The notes under the pieces are model-generated. The model ran no database searches and was not told the DNA's origin. It saw only the letters and a list, made by a program, of their open reading frames with translations. A stretch of 64,000 nt of DNA, taken from the NCBI GenBank assembly GCA_030734395.1, contig JAUZTG010000024.1, forward strand, positions 1-64,000, written 5' to 3'. Source of the stretch: Sarocladium kiliense (lineage: Eukaryota; Ascomycota; Sordariomycetes; Hypocreales; Sarocladiaceae). Positions 31,180-42,700 of the stretch are shown in pieces. Position 1 is the first letter of the stretch. Every line of letters begins with the position of its first letter. The position numbers and the translations under genes were made by a program.

Positions 31180-34100
31180 TTAGACACTGCCTCGTAGCCT
31201 CTGTTTGCGGGCAAGCCAGTCCCCAAGCATATTGTCCAGTTGCTTCACAAATTGTTAGTCTCTTCGTAACCGGAAAAAAAGGTTTAGACTAAGAACATAC
31301 TGTCGTGATTTCGGCCAATTTGGCATTCTGCTCCCTGAACAGTGGACCCACAACTGGATGGTCGCTGCCCACAGGCACTACATCCGTCTTGTCGTAGACG
31401 ACGGCCAACAGGTCTCTGATATGATCACCCTCGTCGAAGAATGCTCGGAGCTTGGAATCGTCCCAGGTTTGTTGCTGTTGCTTCTCCTGCCCTCGGCTGA
31501 CCTGGCTTTTGCTGGTACTTGCGCCAAGCTCAGGCGACGGTGAGTGCTCTGGGGAGACGCCATCCTGGGATGAGGTATCACCCATAAGTGCTGGCGGGTT
31601 CGAGATGGGTGAAACGGGTAGAGGGGAGTCCGAATCCCGGTCTCCCAGGTAAGTAACCGTGGTTTCCCCCGTGTCGGTTGCTGTCTGATAGCTATCTGGG
31701 AATGCGCCAGGCAGCTGTGGCCGAGAAGCACTGGGGTCTTGATGGTCATCTCGGGTCTCCCGCGTACGATTTTCCGGATGTGTTTGCGGGCCCGGAGCTG
31801 GCCGCTCTGATGGGGGGTCGACGTAAGAAGACTCTTCGATTTCTTCGAGATCCGACTCATCCAGCTCCATACGTGCCCTTGCCTTTACTGTCTTCTGCGG
31901 CCGAGTCTCAAGGGCTGCGCTGGCACTACGTGGCTGCATAGCTTTGGCCATCCGCGATCGTTCATCACGAACGCCGGCTGCGGACGCTGATCGCTCTTGG
32001 GTAGCCTGGACCTGATTTGAAGACACCTCCTGTGTTTCTTTGGTATCAGGATCCACGATACGCATGGAAGCCGGTGGCACATTCGCCACGTCATTGACTC
32101 GGTTCTCTGCCAAGTACGAAGAGAGTTCCACGTTGCCTGTGTTCTGCGAGCCACCCGACGCCTTCCGCGTTGGTGATGGGTCTCCCCTCCGCTGTGGCTT
32201 CTGGAGCTTACTCGTCTGCCGTTGCGGCCCGGAGGCTTTCTCAGGTGAAACTTGCTCATCGCCCGCCGGGTCCTCGCTATCCCGGGGGTCGGATCCAAGA
32301 TCCATCGACGGCTTGCCGAAGGACTCGTCATCATCCTCGGATGTCTTCTTCTTGTCCTTCCTGGAGAAGAAGCTTCGAATTGCGCTTGGCTTCTTGTCTT
32401 TTTCACGCTTCTCCTTCTCTTTGAGTTTCTTTTTCTCCTTGTCAGACACGAGCTCCTTGTCCAACTTATCCAAGCTGGGCCGGGGTTTCAGATCCTTCGT
32501 GGCAGAATCGGTTGACGGCCGTGGCTGGTTGTCGTCGCGAAGGAGGTTCGGTGTCAGGGTCATCTTCTTCGTCTCCACTGTATCGTCCTTGAAGAAGGAA
32601 TCGGTGTTCCGGATCGTACCATTGCGAGTCTGCCGCAGACCGCCGGAGCTGGCATCCATGATTTCTTCGCTATCCCGAGTCTCTGGCTCCTCTACTTCCT
32701 CGGCAGCTGGATCAGTGCTTGCCGCCTCAGCAGGCTTGGTTTCCTTTTGAGCTCTGGTCTTGAGAGGCTCAACCTTTGCGCTCTCATCTGCAACCTCTTC
32801 GGTGTTAGAGGCAGATTGTGTTGCAGTCTGCTGCTGCTGTTCCTGTTTCTGTTGCGAGGCCCCTGCAGCCTGCTGCCCGAAGAGCTCCTCAATGTCCTCT
32901 TCGTCACTAGAGTAGTCGAAGTCTGAGTAATCGACATACGTGGGGTCGGTGAAGGTGACGGTTTTCTTCCGCTTCCTTATCGACTTGAATGAAGTTTTCG
33001 GCTTCGGTGCCTGGTCTCCCAACATTGTTGCGGAAAGCTGTTCTCGTCAGTGTTGTTTGCGAAGCAGTAGTAGCAGTGACTTACATCAACGTTTCTGTGC
33101 TTGTTCAGGCGCGCCAGCCTTTCTGTTGGCGTCTCTATGTGTTCGGCGGGCAGGTACCCTGCTCGCGAGTCAGTTACCGTATAAGATGCGATGTCAGTAT
33201 GTCAATCTTACCAATGCTGCTGTCCTTGACAACCCTGACCAGCCACCAGTAGCTGTTGCTGTCATCAAGCAGAACCATGGTATCGCCCTTGGTCGCATTT
33301 GCTTGCCCTTCGACGGTTGCGACAAAAGTGTGCAGAGCATACACAAACTCGAAATCGATGTCCTCTGAATTCAGTAAGCATTCTGTTGGGCAGTTGGGGT
33401 CAAGAAAACGGGGTCCCATGAAGGAGAGGAGGTCGCGATCATCGTCATCATCAAAGCCAGCGTACGGGGATCATGAGTGGTGCGCCACTTTCATCGTTGT
33501 CGTGCTCGAATATCGTCTCCAGTTCGCATCCAAGCACTTCTTGCAAGGAAAGCGGATCGGCTTCGTCAATGGACTGGATGTTTGGCACAAGAGCTACCTC
33601 CGACGCCAACTCCTAAGCCGGCATCATTTGAAGGTCTCTCATGCGACTTGCCTCGCTCTCAATGACTTGTTCGAAAGTCGAAGAAGCCATGACCATAGCA
33701 CAGTCGTCGGGTTGATCAACATTTACTTCCGGCGGCGCGCGACATTGATGACGATGAGGGCGAGAGGTTTGTGATGCTGGTGCATCTTGGTGTTGTGAGA
33801 ATAGGGGGAGTGGTGTGACAGGAGCCGCACTTTGCAGAGGACTTCCAAGGCTTTGGCCGCGACTTCGCAGGTGTAGTGGCAATGATGATAACCGTTGCGG
33901 CCAATAAAGGGGAGCAATACGTGTGGTAAGGGGGCTCAGGTTATACAACGTACCGTCTTCAATCGAGGGCGAACTCGAGATGCGATCCATCATGTCATCA
34001 TCCAGATCGTCACCATCACCATCCATGTCCCCCTCATCTGATGATGATATGCCACCATTTTGCGCTACGGCAAGAGCATCATCTTGTTGTTGTTGTTGCT

Positions 34101-34653
34101 GCTGTTGCTGCTGCAACCTCCCGCTCGCAGCGGCCGCCATATTCGTGTCGCCAGGATGCGTGCCAGCGCCGATGCCACCTCCGCCGGCGAGGGGATCACC
34201 GTTGGACCAGGACACGCGAGGACTCCGAGCTTCTTCTTCAGCGGTCTCGTGAGCGATTTCGCGAAGCGTCTCAGCTTGGTGAGGTGCTGTCGTCGCAGTC
34301 GAAGTCTGTTTGGGATGCTCCTTCGCGGACGGGGCGTCGTGATCCTGGAGGTCGATTGTATCTGTAGAGAGCGGCGGAAGTGAGCTTCGGAACGCGCGTC
34401 AAGGAGATGAGAAGACAATGAAACAGAAGCAGGTAGTGAGGGCAATGCTGAAGGGGAAGAAAAAGTTCAACCCAGTTGCGCAAGTCAATGGGTTGGTCGG
34501 GCAGGGGTAGCACCGTGCCGGGGAGATGAACGCCAGTTGGTGCAAGGACCACAATGACGAAGAGGGCCGGAGAGTAGAATGGGCCTGGAGGTATGGAGAT
34601 GAGGAATTGGGGGCGGAGGACATACCGGCCCGGATGAGTGAAGGTCTCGCCAT
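31180..34653 (-). CDS. Bud14-like SH3 domain protein
   Basis: Six exons on the minus strand: 34626..34653, 33954..34361, 33212..33364, 33085..33158, 31301..33037, 31180..31242, giving 820 aa. The start MARPSLIRA joins to DTIDLQDH across a 264-nt intron. A poly-Q tract (about residue 90) and an acidic stretch precede the SH3 domain (DFEFVYALHTFVATVEGQAN, SYWWLVRVVKDSSIGYLPAE, then RLARLNKHRN). A long, charged, low-complexity tail follows and ends in LDNMLGDWLARKQRL. In yeast, Bud14 works with protein phosphatase 1 and formins in polarised growth at bud sites; here a hyphal polarity role is inferred. The third intron would be 589 nt and contains coding-like sequence (see findings), so the model around 33365-33953 is the least certain part. 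Confidence 0.82.
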
Positions 34654-36491
34654 AGTTATGGGACGTGCCACGTGAGGCAGGCGACCTGGTACACTCAGGA
34701 AGTGTGACGGGCGAGAACGGCGCCTACTGGGCAAGGGAGAGAAAGTGAGCCCGTCACTTTGGCCCGTCGCCCGTGTTGGTTCAGCGCAAGGCAGATCGGC
34801 TGGCCACAATGGTCGGAATGCGGCGATATGTTCCCTCCTCTTTCGTGGTCCCGAACCAAAGATGCAAGCAATCCGTCCTGAAGGCAGCCGAACAAGCTCA
34901 ACGAAAGAACGGTAGATCCAAGCCACCCCTGGCAGTCAGACTACGATAGAGACGAAGCGAAATTTCTCGAGATGGACCGGGGGGGTTGGGTAGGTTGGGT
35001 CGCTCGATTGACGGGGGTGTATTCGAATGGAGACGGCGGCTGTTGTCGTCGAAGAGTCGTCGAGCAATGCGAGCAAGAAATGATAGACAGGTGCAGTTGG
35101 ATCGCGCAAATTGCCCAGAAGAAAGTCGGTAGTCGAACAAAAAAGCAGTTGAGCAGAAGACAAGACCGCAATGGGTGCAGGATCGTCGTCATGCAACGGG
35201 TAATGGCAGGGGGTCGGGATGGATGGGGAATTTGGGAGAGAGGGAGGTGACGAGATTAGGTGAACGCAGCTGAAGCGTGAGGTTGGAAGCCAGTCGCACG
35301 GCCCTACCTCAGGTTGGACAACTTTTTTTTGGCTGGGTTGCCCTCTTTCCCCTGGATTGCCGTCGATGCCTCCCTCCTGAATCGGATTCCCCCTCCTTTT
35401 CGTCCATGCTGCGCCGTGGCTGGGCTGGGGACGAGCACACCTCATCCAGGTTACGGCCTTACCACACTAAGGTACCTAAGTCATTGCCTGACTTACGGCC
35501 GCTATCGCTGAGTCCCGCTGCGACAACCCACTGCTTTAGCACTGGAATGAGGCGTTGATAGTGGTCCAGCGCAGCCGCCAGCCCCCGCGGACCACCAGAC
35601 TACAGCCGCGCACTGGCCCTAACTAAGAAATCTCATGATGCGTGTTCAGGAAACATCCAGCGCTGCAAACTGGGGCTGTTGAAACTTGCGGAAAGACCGA
35701 TCGCGATCCTTGATGGGGTCAGTCCCGCTGGGCTCTCTAAGAGCACCAGTTCGATAGTCCACGGATCCTCGTCTTGAGCCCCAGGCTAAGGTATGAACAA
35801 TGGGCTCCATGTGATCTAGCACGTGATCCCCCTCCCGCCGCCCTGAGTATAGGCTAGAGATCACATCCTCGCACCCTCACAGGTCCAGTGAGCAAGATGA
35901 GGCCCTCATGCCTACCTTGCCTCGCCAACACATGGTCGCGCTAATATGCCCTCGCGTGTCAATCACGTCCTGGGTTTGGCACACTTGACGCTTTCAAATG
36001 AATCCCCTGTCGCCTGCACCACTTAAAAGCTGGACAGGGGCTGAAACACTGCCACAAAAGCATGGGGCCACTTTGACAGCCCCCCAGGCCTTGGGATTAT
36101 GGCGTTCACTTTGCCGTTTGTCATCGACCCTATGGCTTGTGCCATGTTCCAGCCACACCAACGGTTGCTGGCGCTCTTCCCATCAGACTTGTTCCCTTCA
36201 CCACAATTACCCTACACATACAAACAGCACAACTCTTAAATAACACCCGTGTTCTTCGGAAAGTGTTGTTGATGTAGCAGCCCCAGAGAGATCGCATCAT
36301 AATCATTCGATTTTGTTCTGATTGATGGCCCTGAAACTATCTAAACTTTCCATACCGCCTTTTGAACATTAGTGACTTGTCAATGCCACGTTTCGCCAGG
36401 TACCCTAAATTCCCTGACCCAGGTCTATCACCACATCTATTCCAGGTTCCACGATCATGTTGGGAATTCCAACTCAGCTCCAGTCCTCATT
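34654..36491. other. Intergenic region upstream of the Bud14-like gene
   Basis: About 1.8 kb containing the promoter of the Bud14-like gene and the 3' flank of the glutamate dehydrogenase gene. Open frames here are short and rich in Pro/Ser from pyrimidine-rich leader sequence; none looks conserved. Confidence 0.45.
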
Positions 36492-39400
36492 TTAGTTCAA
36501 GCCCGCAGTCGATAATCTGCGCATCTGCTCGGTTCCGTCCTTCTTTCCAGTGACCGCGGCCATGCGCTTCGACATGAAGTCGAAGAAGGCGAACTGGCTG
36601 GGTTCGCTTCCAAACTCATACACGAACCGACTCGCCAAGTAGCTGCCGAAGATGGCGCGAAGGTAGTTATCGGGCACACGCTCGATGATAGTCTCAAGGC
36701 CAATCTTCTCCAGGAGCAGCTTCGGCAGCGCATCTTTGAGAACAGCGTGACGAATCAGCTCGTTGGTCCAGAGCTCCGACTTCTGCAGCTCCTCATCAAG
36801 ATCGGTGATTGCCCACGAGAGCTTGTCGGACAGGATAGACCGCGCCACACCTGTCTGCTCGTGTTCGCGCCAGATGGCCTCGAACTCGAGACGGGCGTTC
36901 TCCTGGATCTTCTCCTGCACCTCCTCCACATACTGCTTGTAGAACTCAGGTGCCTGACCAGTCTTAGGGTTGTGGCACATGTGCTCAATGAAGCTCTCAT
37001 CGTCAAAAGACAGGGAGGCGAGCACCTCGAGAGAGGAAGACGTCACACCACCCTTGTTGGCCGATGCATCCTTGTACAAGATACAGCCAGCGGCTTCAAG
37101 ACGCAACTTCGCGTCTTGGGTGATGAACAAGTTGGCACCCTCCACAATGAAGGGAATGAGTGACTTGCCGTCCTTGATGAGACGGTTGACCGAAATGAGG
37201 TCAATCGATTCCGGACGTCCACCGCAAGGTACGAAAGCATCGACCATACCAGTGTCACGGAGGTGGTATGTATTACGGAAAGTCGTTCCGTTAGTGATCA
37301 CCTCGCCGTTTGGCAGAGTGACGTTGCTATCCTCAACGAGCACGCGGTAGCCATCTTTGGAAAGCTTGCTGAGATCATACTCGACAATCATGGCACGCTT
37401 CTTGGCCAGGCGCAGGAGCTCCTCACGATCCAGCCCGTTAGGGTCTGCCAGAACACCGGATCCATCCACGATCGCAGTCCACTTCTCGTTTCCAAGCAGG
37501 ATCTCGTTACTGCCAAGGTCACCGTCGGGACCTCCAGTCTGCATCTTGCGAACAGTGCTGGGATCCAGATTCAACTTGCGGTAGATGCCGTTGACATACT
37601 CGCGCACAGAGCGAGTTGTCATGCCATAGGTATCGTGAGGGATGCCACCGAGCTGTGGGGACTTGCCGGTGAAGAAGGACTTCCACCAGGGGGCATTGCG
37701 TGACCGAGCGTGTTCGGTAGCCCAGTTCACGAGATCAGCTGTGTTCTCATCAGGACCCATGAAAAGGATCTCTTGTTTGCCGTAGAGGTCCACAATGGGA
37801 TTCTTGATGCCTGGAGTCTCGGCAGGTAGGAGAAGATCAAGGATACTGTCAATGTACTTCTCGAACGCCTCCGTTGCCTTGTCCTGCTGTTTGGGGTCCA
37901 GCAGAATGACACCCTTGGATCCGCCTTCAGGAATATCCTTGTTCTTACGCTGTTGTGTGTTGGCAAGACCGTAGTTTTCGTCGAAAAGACTGCGGGCGTT
38001 GATGCCGTAGGCCTCCTTGCTTCGAGACTTGACGATACGGATACCACCACGAGAGATGTCGCGGAAACGCAGGTGGAAGCCACGGAATTCAGCGCCAATG
38101 ACCAAGAACATACCGTAGAGAGGCTTGGGATATTCCGTCTCAGGCAAGAAAGACGGGTTGAGTCGGAAGCTGAGAGCCACCTTGGTGGGTGTAAAGTAGT
38201 TGGTTTTAAGGATTGCGTTATTGAAGACCCGGAAAGCAGTCAAAACCATTTCCTCGTGCTCGTTAGAGACTGTCTTGGAGATCTTGTCCTTAAGCCTGGC
38301 GTCCGAGAGAACCTCGACGGCAGGGGTTGGAGCGATAGACGGTCGGTCGGAACCGGGACCAACGTTGAGATGAACGGCTGCAAACGAAGCGTAGAGGACG
38401 CGGACGAGGCCGGGGTAGCTTTGGATAATCTCCTGAATATAATCCGGGGTGAAGGTTTCCGTCCTGAGACGACGCTTCAGTCTTGAAAGAAGCGTTGCTT
38501 GCGCATTCTGCTTCGAGTCCAAAAGCTCCATCAATGAGGCGTACTCTGGACCTAGACGGTTTAGGAAATGCTGCACAAATACCCAAGCAGCGTGAGCGTA
38601 CACAGCCTCTTGCAAGCTGAGCTCGCCAGTAGCGAACAGGTTGTGAAACTTGTTCTGCGGAATGCAGTATAGAAGCGAGATCTCCTTGGTAATTTGGTTG
38701 ATGGCCTCGTCCATAGATGGGAAGTACTCGTCACGGGCAAGATTCTGAGCGGGTCGAAGATAGACACTCATAACTGTGATGCCGTTGGCGAATTGCTCAA
38801 CGTACTTCCTAGAACTGGTGACTCCATAGTAGTGGTAGAGGTCACTGAGAGAGGAGAAGAGACCGCGCGCGGTGCGAGCACGGAAAGCCACAACGAGGCG
38901 CTTTTCAGGAGAATCCTCAATGTCGAAGACCTCGATGACGGGGCCAGCCCGGTGCACGGCAAGCTCGATGACTTCCTGGTACATCTGCTTGGTGTTGGCA
39001 GTGGCCTTTTGCAGGAAGCCATTGTCAGCAATGACCTCGAGGCGGGTCTCCTTGGGATCCGTCTCCTCGGGCTTCTGCTTGAAGAGACACTGGTAAACGA
39101 AGTAGCATCGAAGGGTGGCTTGAGAGGAAGGGCTGTTGCCAATGACGGCAGGCGAGCGGAAAGTCTCGACACGGTATTTGCTCTTGCCCTGATGATCGAG
39201 ATACTTGGCCTCAAGTCGCTGCTCATACCTAGGCCCGGAAACATTGGACCGGCCAGGAACACTTGTGTCAATGTAAATGGCATGATCACTAGCCTCCATG
39301 TCCAGGCGGATTTCTTCCTGTTTGTCCTCACGAGCATATGCGGCCACCTTGGCGGCATAGAGCGAGGTAACCTGCGTGGCAATGACAGCAGGCGTCTCGA

Positions 39401-39764
39401 TGCGGAAATATACATCGTCGATGCCGAGCTGTTCGTAGAACCAGCGGACCTGTTGGTCGATAAGGCTCTCAGGAATCCATCCAGCCTGCTGGATAATTTC
39501 CTTGACTAGAAGCAACGGTGTCAACTCAACGTTAGGATAATGCTCCGAAGATGAAAACTAACCAGCCTTCATTTGCTCCTCCTTGCCCTGGAACTCGGGA
39601 GCAATGTACCCAACGGTAGCTGAGCGTAGGATCCTGTGTCCATTGCTGTTCTGATGGGGAAGAAGCGGGACGCTGAAGTGGGTGGGTTGCGGTGACGGAC
39701 CACGACTGCTCTCCTCAGACTGAAGCTGAGCCAGAGGCTTGGGCTTGGCTGAATCGGTAGCCAT
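36492..39764 (-). CDS. NAD-dependent glutamate dehydrogenase, large type
   Basis: Two exons on the minus strand, 39563..39764 and 36492..39505, with a 57-nt intron, give 1,071 aa from the Met of MATDSAKP. The N-terminus SPQPTHFSVPL...GYIAPEFQGKEEQMKAVKEI and the body (WFYEQLGIDDVYF, LYAAKVAAY, ASDHAIYIDTS, FHLRFRDISRGGIRIVKSRS, DIPEGGSKGVILLD, VPCGGRPESIDL) match the ~1,050-residue fungal NAD-GDH family. The enzyme deaminates glutamate to 2-oxoglutarate and ammonium, in carbon-limited growth. In-frame Met codons exist upstream at 39815 and 39854. A further open frame to 40275 (QPSYLD, GVTPPLTPKSASYMSLLLRR) may be an extra 5' exon, so the true start could lie upstream. Confidence 0.93.
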
Positions 39765-42700
39765 GGTAGGCAATGGCTCTTCGAGAGGATCGACGTATTC
39801 TGGAAATCTATCCATCGGAGGAAGGTTAGCCGTGTTCAGCCTGAGAGCAAGCATTTTGTCGAATGTGTTTTCGGGGTCCACGCAAGTACCAAGGTACGAT
39901 CGTATCAAGGAAAAGCACTGGGCAAAGCGTGACAACGACTCGCCTCAGGAGCAGGCTCATATATGAAGCAGACTTGGGAGTCAATGGGGGTGTAACGCCA
40001 TCAGCAGAGGGGATGCCCTGTGTGCCACAACGAGCCCGGCTGCCACGTTGGCTGGGTGTGTGTCTAAGGTACATCAAGGAGGCAGCTGCAGCGTGAAGTA
40101 CCGGATTGCTTCCTGTCGAGAAGAGGCCAATACCGGCGCCGTAATACCCGTGAGCGGGCGCAATGCAGACGGCAGAGCTGTCCAGGTAGGAAGGCTGCCG
40201 CCGATGGCCAAGCTGGGGACTCGTTTGAGTCGGCCCTAGCTCGGACCCAAGACACTTGTCTCTAGAGTTCGGCATGATAGAAATGACAGTGCCATGAACG
40301 GAAGATCAAAACCTTCACCGCTGGAGACAGCTAAGTGGCCAGTTGGGTGCCAGGTTAAACAAAAGAGGATCGAGATCGACGGAGCAAAGACTCTTCTCCT
40401 CTCCCAAACGTACCAGTTTTGTAGTTATTGAGGTGAACCTGGTCGTCTCTTGATGGCTTATCAGAGAGGGCTGGAAGGATTGTAAACGGTCGCCAAGGGC
40501 GTGTCTCGAGCGGTTATCGAAGGTTCAATCGGATCGAGGCTAGGAAAGTCGGATGTTGGGAGGCTTGAGACTGCAGCTGTTTGTAAGTCGGGTTTGCCAT
40601 GCAGAAAGATGCAGGAAGCTTGTGATGGTGGTGGGGCACTTGGCGGGGCGCCGATGATGAAATCGAAAGGGAGGAAACACGACGGAAGGGACGACTGAGG
40701 TAGGTATGTGCACGGGACGGCAGGGAATGCAGATGGCGATGGAATGAGCTTGTGCTGTGTGCAGTGGATGCAGCAGAGGTAAATTGAGGGCAATTGGCGA
40801 GCGAGGAGAATGGATGAAGGCAGCCGAGCGAAAGGAGGGACGCGATGACGACTCTTTGAAGTCGGAGGCCTGCTGGCAAGTTTTCGCACCTTTGGGGTGA
40901 CACCAATCTGAGGCAATGGATGTCGTAGCAAATAGCGTTTCTAGTCTCTGCTTTTGGGCTCGTCAGCCGCTGGCTCTCGTGAGCTGAAAGACCAGCAAGC
41001 TGGCTAGCTATCGTTGCTGGCGCAAATCACCAACACAGCCCCAGCGCAACGGGCGTTTTTCAAGGGTCCAGAAGGTGGGAAGAGGGGCAATGCATTCGTA
41101 CCTAGAATCTGCCAGGGCGAGAGATAAGGAGCAGCCAGTACTAAGACAGGGCTGAGCTCAAATGAAGCAGGATTGGATGAGGCAGAAAGTCAACAAAAGT
41201 CGGTCGTTATCGAAGTTGATGACGCAGAGCAGCGGTGATCAAAGCCATGTAAGCCACAAGGGTGGTTGATAGATAAGGCCAGGCACACTGATAAGCGGGA
41301 GGAAAGGACAAGAATAGCAACGGCGTGATGACGGAGGTGAAGCGCTGAATGGGCAGTGCAATTGATCGTGACGAGAGAAGCGCGGTGCCAAAGTGGCGGG
41401 CTACGGCCTGAATAAGTACTCTCGTGAACTGGCCAGCTGCTTAATGTCGATTGAGGCTCGACACCGGAGCTTCACAGGCGCGAAAGCGCAAGAGGCCCAG
41501 ACCCGTGACCACCGGTGACCCTCTAGGCCCAGCCTGACACGCGTGCCAGTCCAGGTACCGGTACGTACCCAGCAGAGTTTTCCCCCCTGCGAATCCTAAG
41601 CCAACGTGACCAAATAAGGGAGCCACTTTGCCCCGGACAAGGTTCTCAGACAGCTGCTAAGCAATTACCTGGGGGTAATAAGGCAGTTATCTGGGGGTAA
41701 TAGAATGCCTTTGGATGGAGCTTTTGTGATCGTTGGCTTCGACGGGGTTCGACCGTCTTGGAACGGTGGGTGCCCCGAATGGCACAATTGGGCACATCGG
41801 CGGCGGGGCAGGGACACTGCAATGCACCGCAATGGTCAAGGCAAGTTTCGTCAGTGAGGCCATTTGCAGAGTTTTGCAGACAAGCATCCTTGTTGCCGTC
41901 TCCGTTTCGTGATCACGATGGAGGATCCCGTCATGGTGATCATGATCTCTCTACCTGCCAGACAAACACAGAATGCATTACTCGATACTGCCCCGCACTA
42001 GACCAGGAATAGGAGTGAAGATGGATCTTGTAAAGCGGATGCAACAGATGATTGGTGCATCGACCATTTGCAGCTGGTACCTGGCAGCAGATGGCGGCCA
42101 CTGCAACTTCTCAGACAGCCTCAGCAGCAGGCGTAGATCACTAACGGAATGTGCCTGCGCCTGTGGCCGACTGCTCCGGTACCTTGTCGCTGAAGTGCAT
42201 CAACACAGGCAAGAGTATCCAGTCCGCGCCTTCCGTGCTTGCCTTCGAACTGACGACATCGTACAAATTGCCTTTGTTTGCAAATCGTCGCCTTGAGGAT
42301 TTTGCCTCTGCCACACACGTAATCCCTCAACATTCACATCGCCATCTCCACCTCCCCTAAACAGCGATCGCGGCTATTCGAGGTTCACCTCCATCCCCCG
42401 GATTTTCGACCTGCCTCCACTCCGAGTAACAACCTCGATGTTTCTTCTGGAAGCTCGCAACGCCGGTTGCCCAAGTTTTATGTCTCCCAACTTACCAAGA
42501 AGCAAGTATGTTGGCTGGGAGCCGCTTGTACATGTGCGATTGGTCTGTCACATTGTTCTTTACTTTGCCTCCTCACCGACAATTATGACAGGTCCAGGGA
42601 AGCAAAAGGTTACCTCTACAACTGGGAGCCCGTCTTGACTCTTGGAGACAGTTCGCTCACGTACTGACCGCTGTATTGTGAGGTCAAGCTCTCCCAGGCT

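Noticed and set aside
32040..32750. 236-codon open frame antisense to the Bud14-like tail
   Set aside because: It is Ser/Phe-rich because it complements a Lys/Glu/Asp-rich low-complexity exon; not an independent gene.
34085..34120. CAA/CAG microsatellite
   Set aside because: It encodes the poly-Q tract of the Bud14-like protein and is explained by that gene.
38694..39509. 271-codon open frame antisense to glutamate dehydrogenase
   Set aside because: It mirrors the codon structure of the conserved dehydrogenase exon and shows no family resemblance of its own.
40461..40931. 156-codon minus-strand frame upstream of glutamate dehydrogenase
   Set aside because: Composition is Pro/Ser/Leu from CT-rich leader DNA, no motif, no splice link to the dehydrogenase that I could support.
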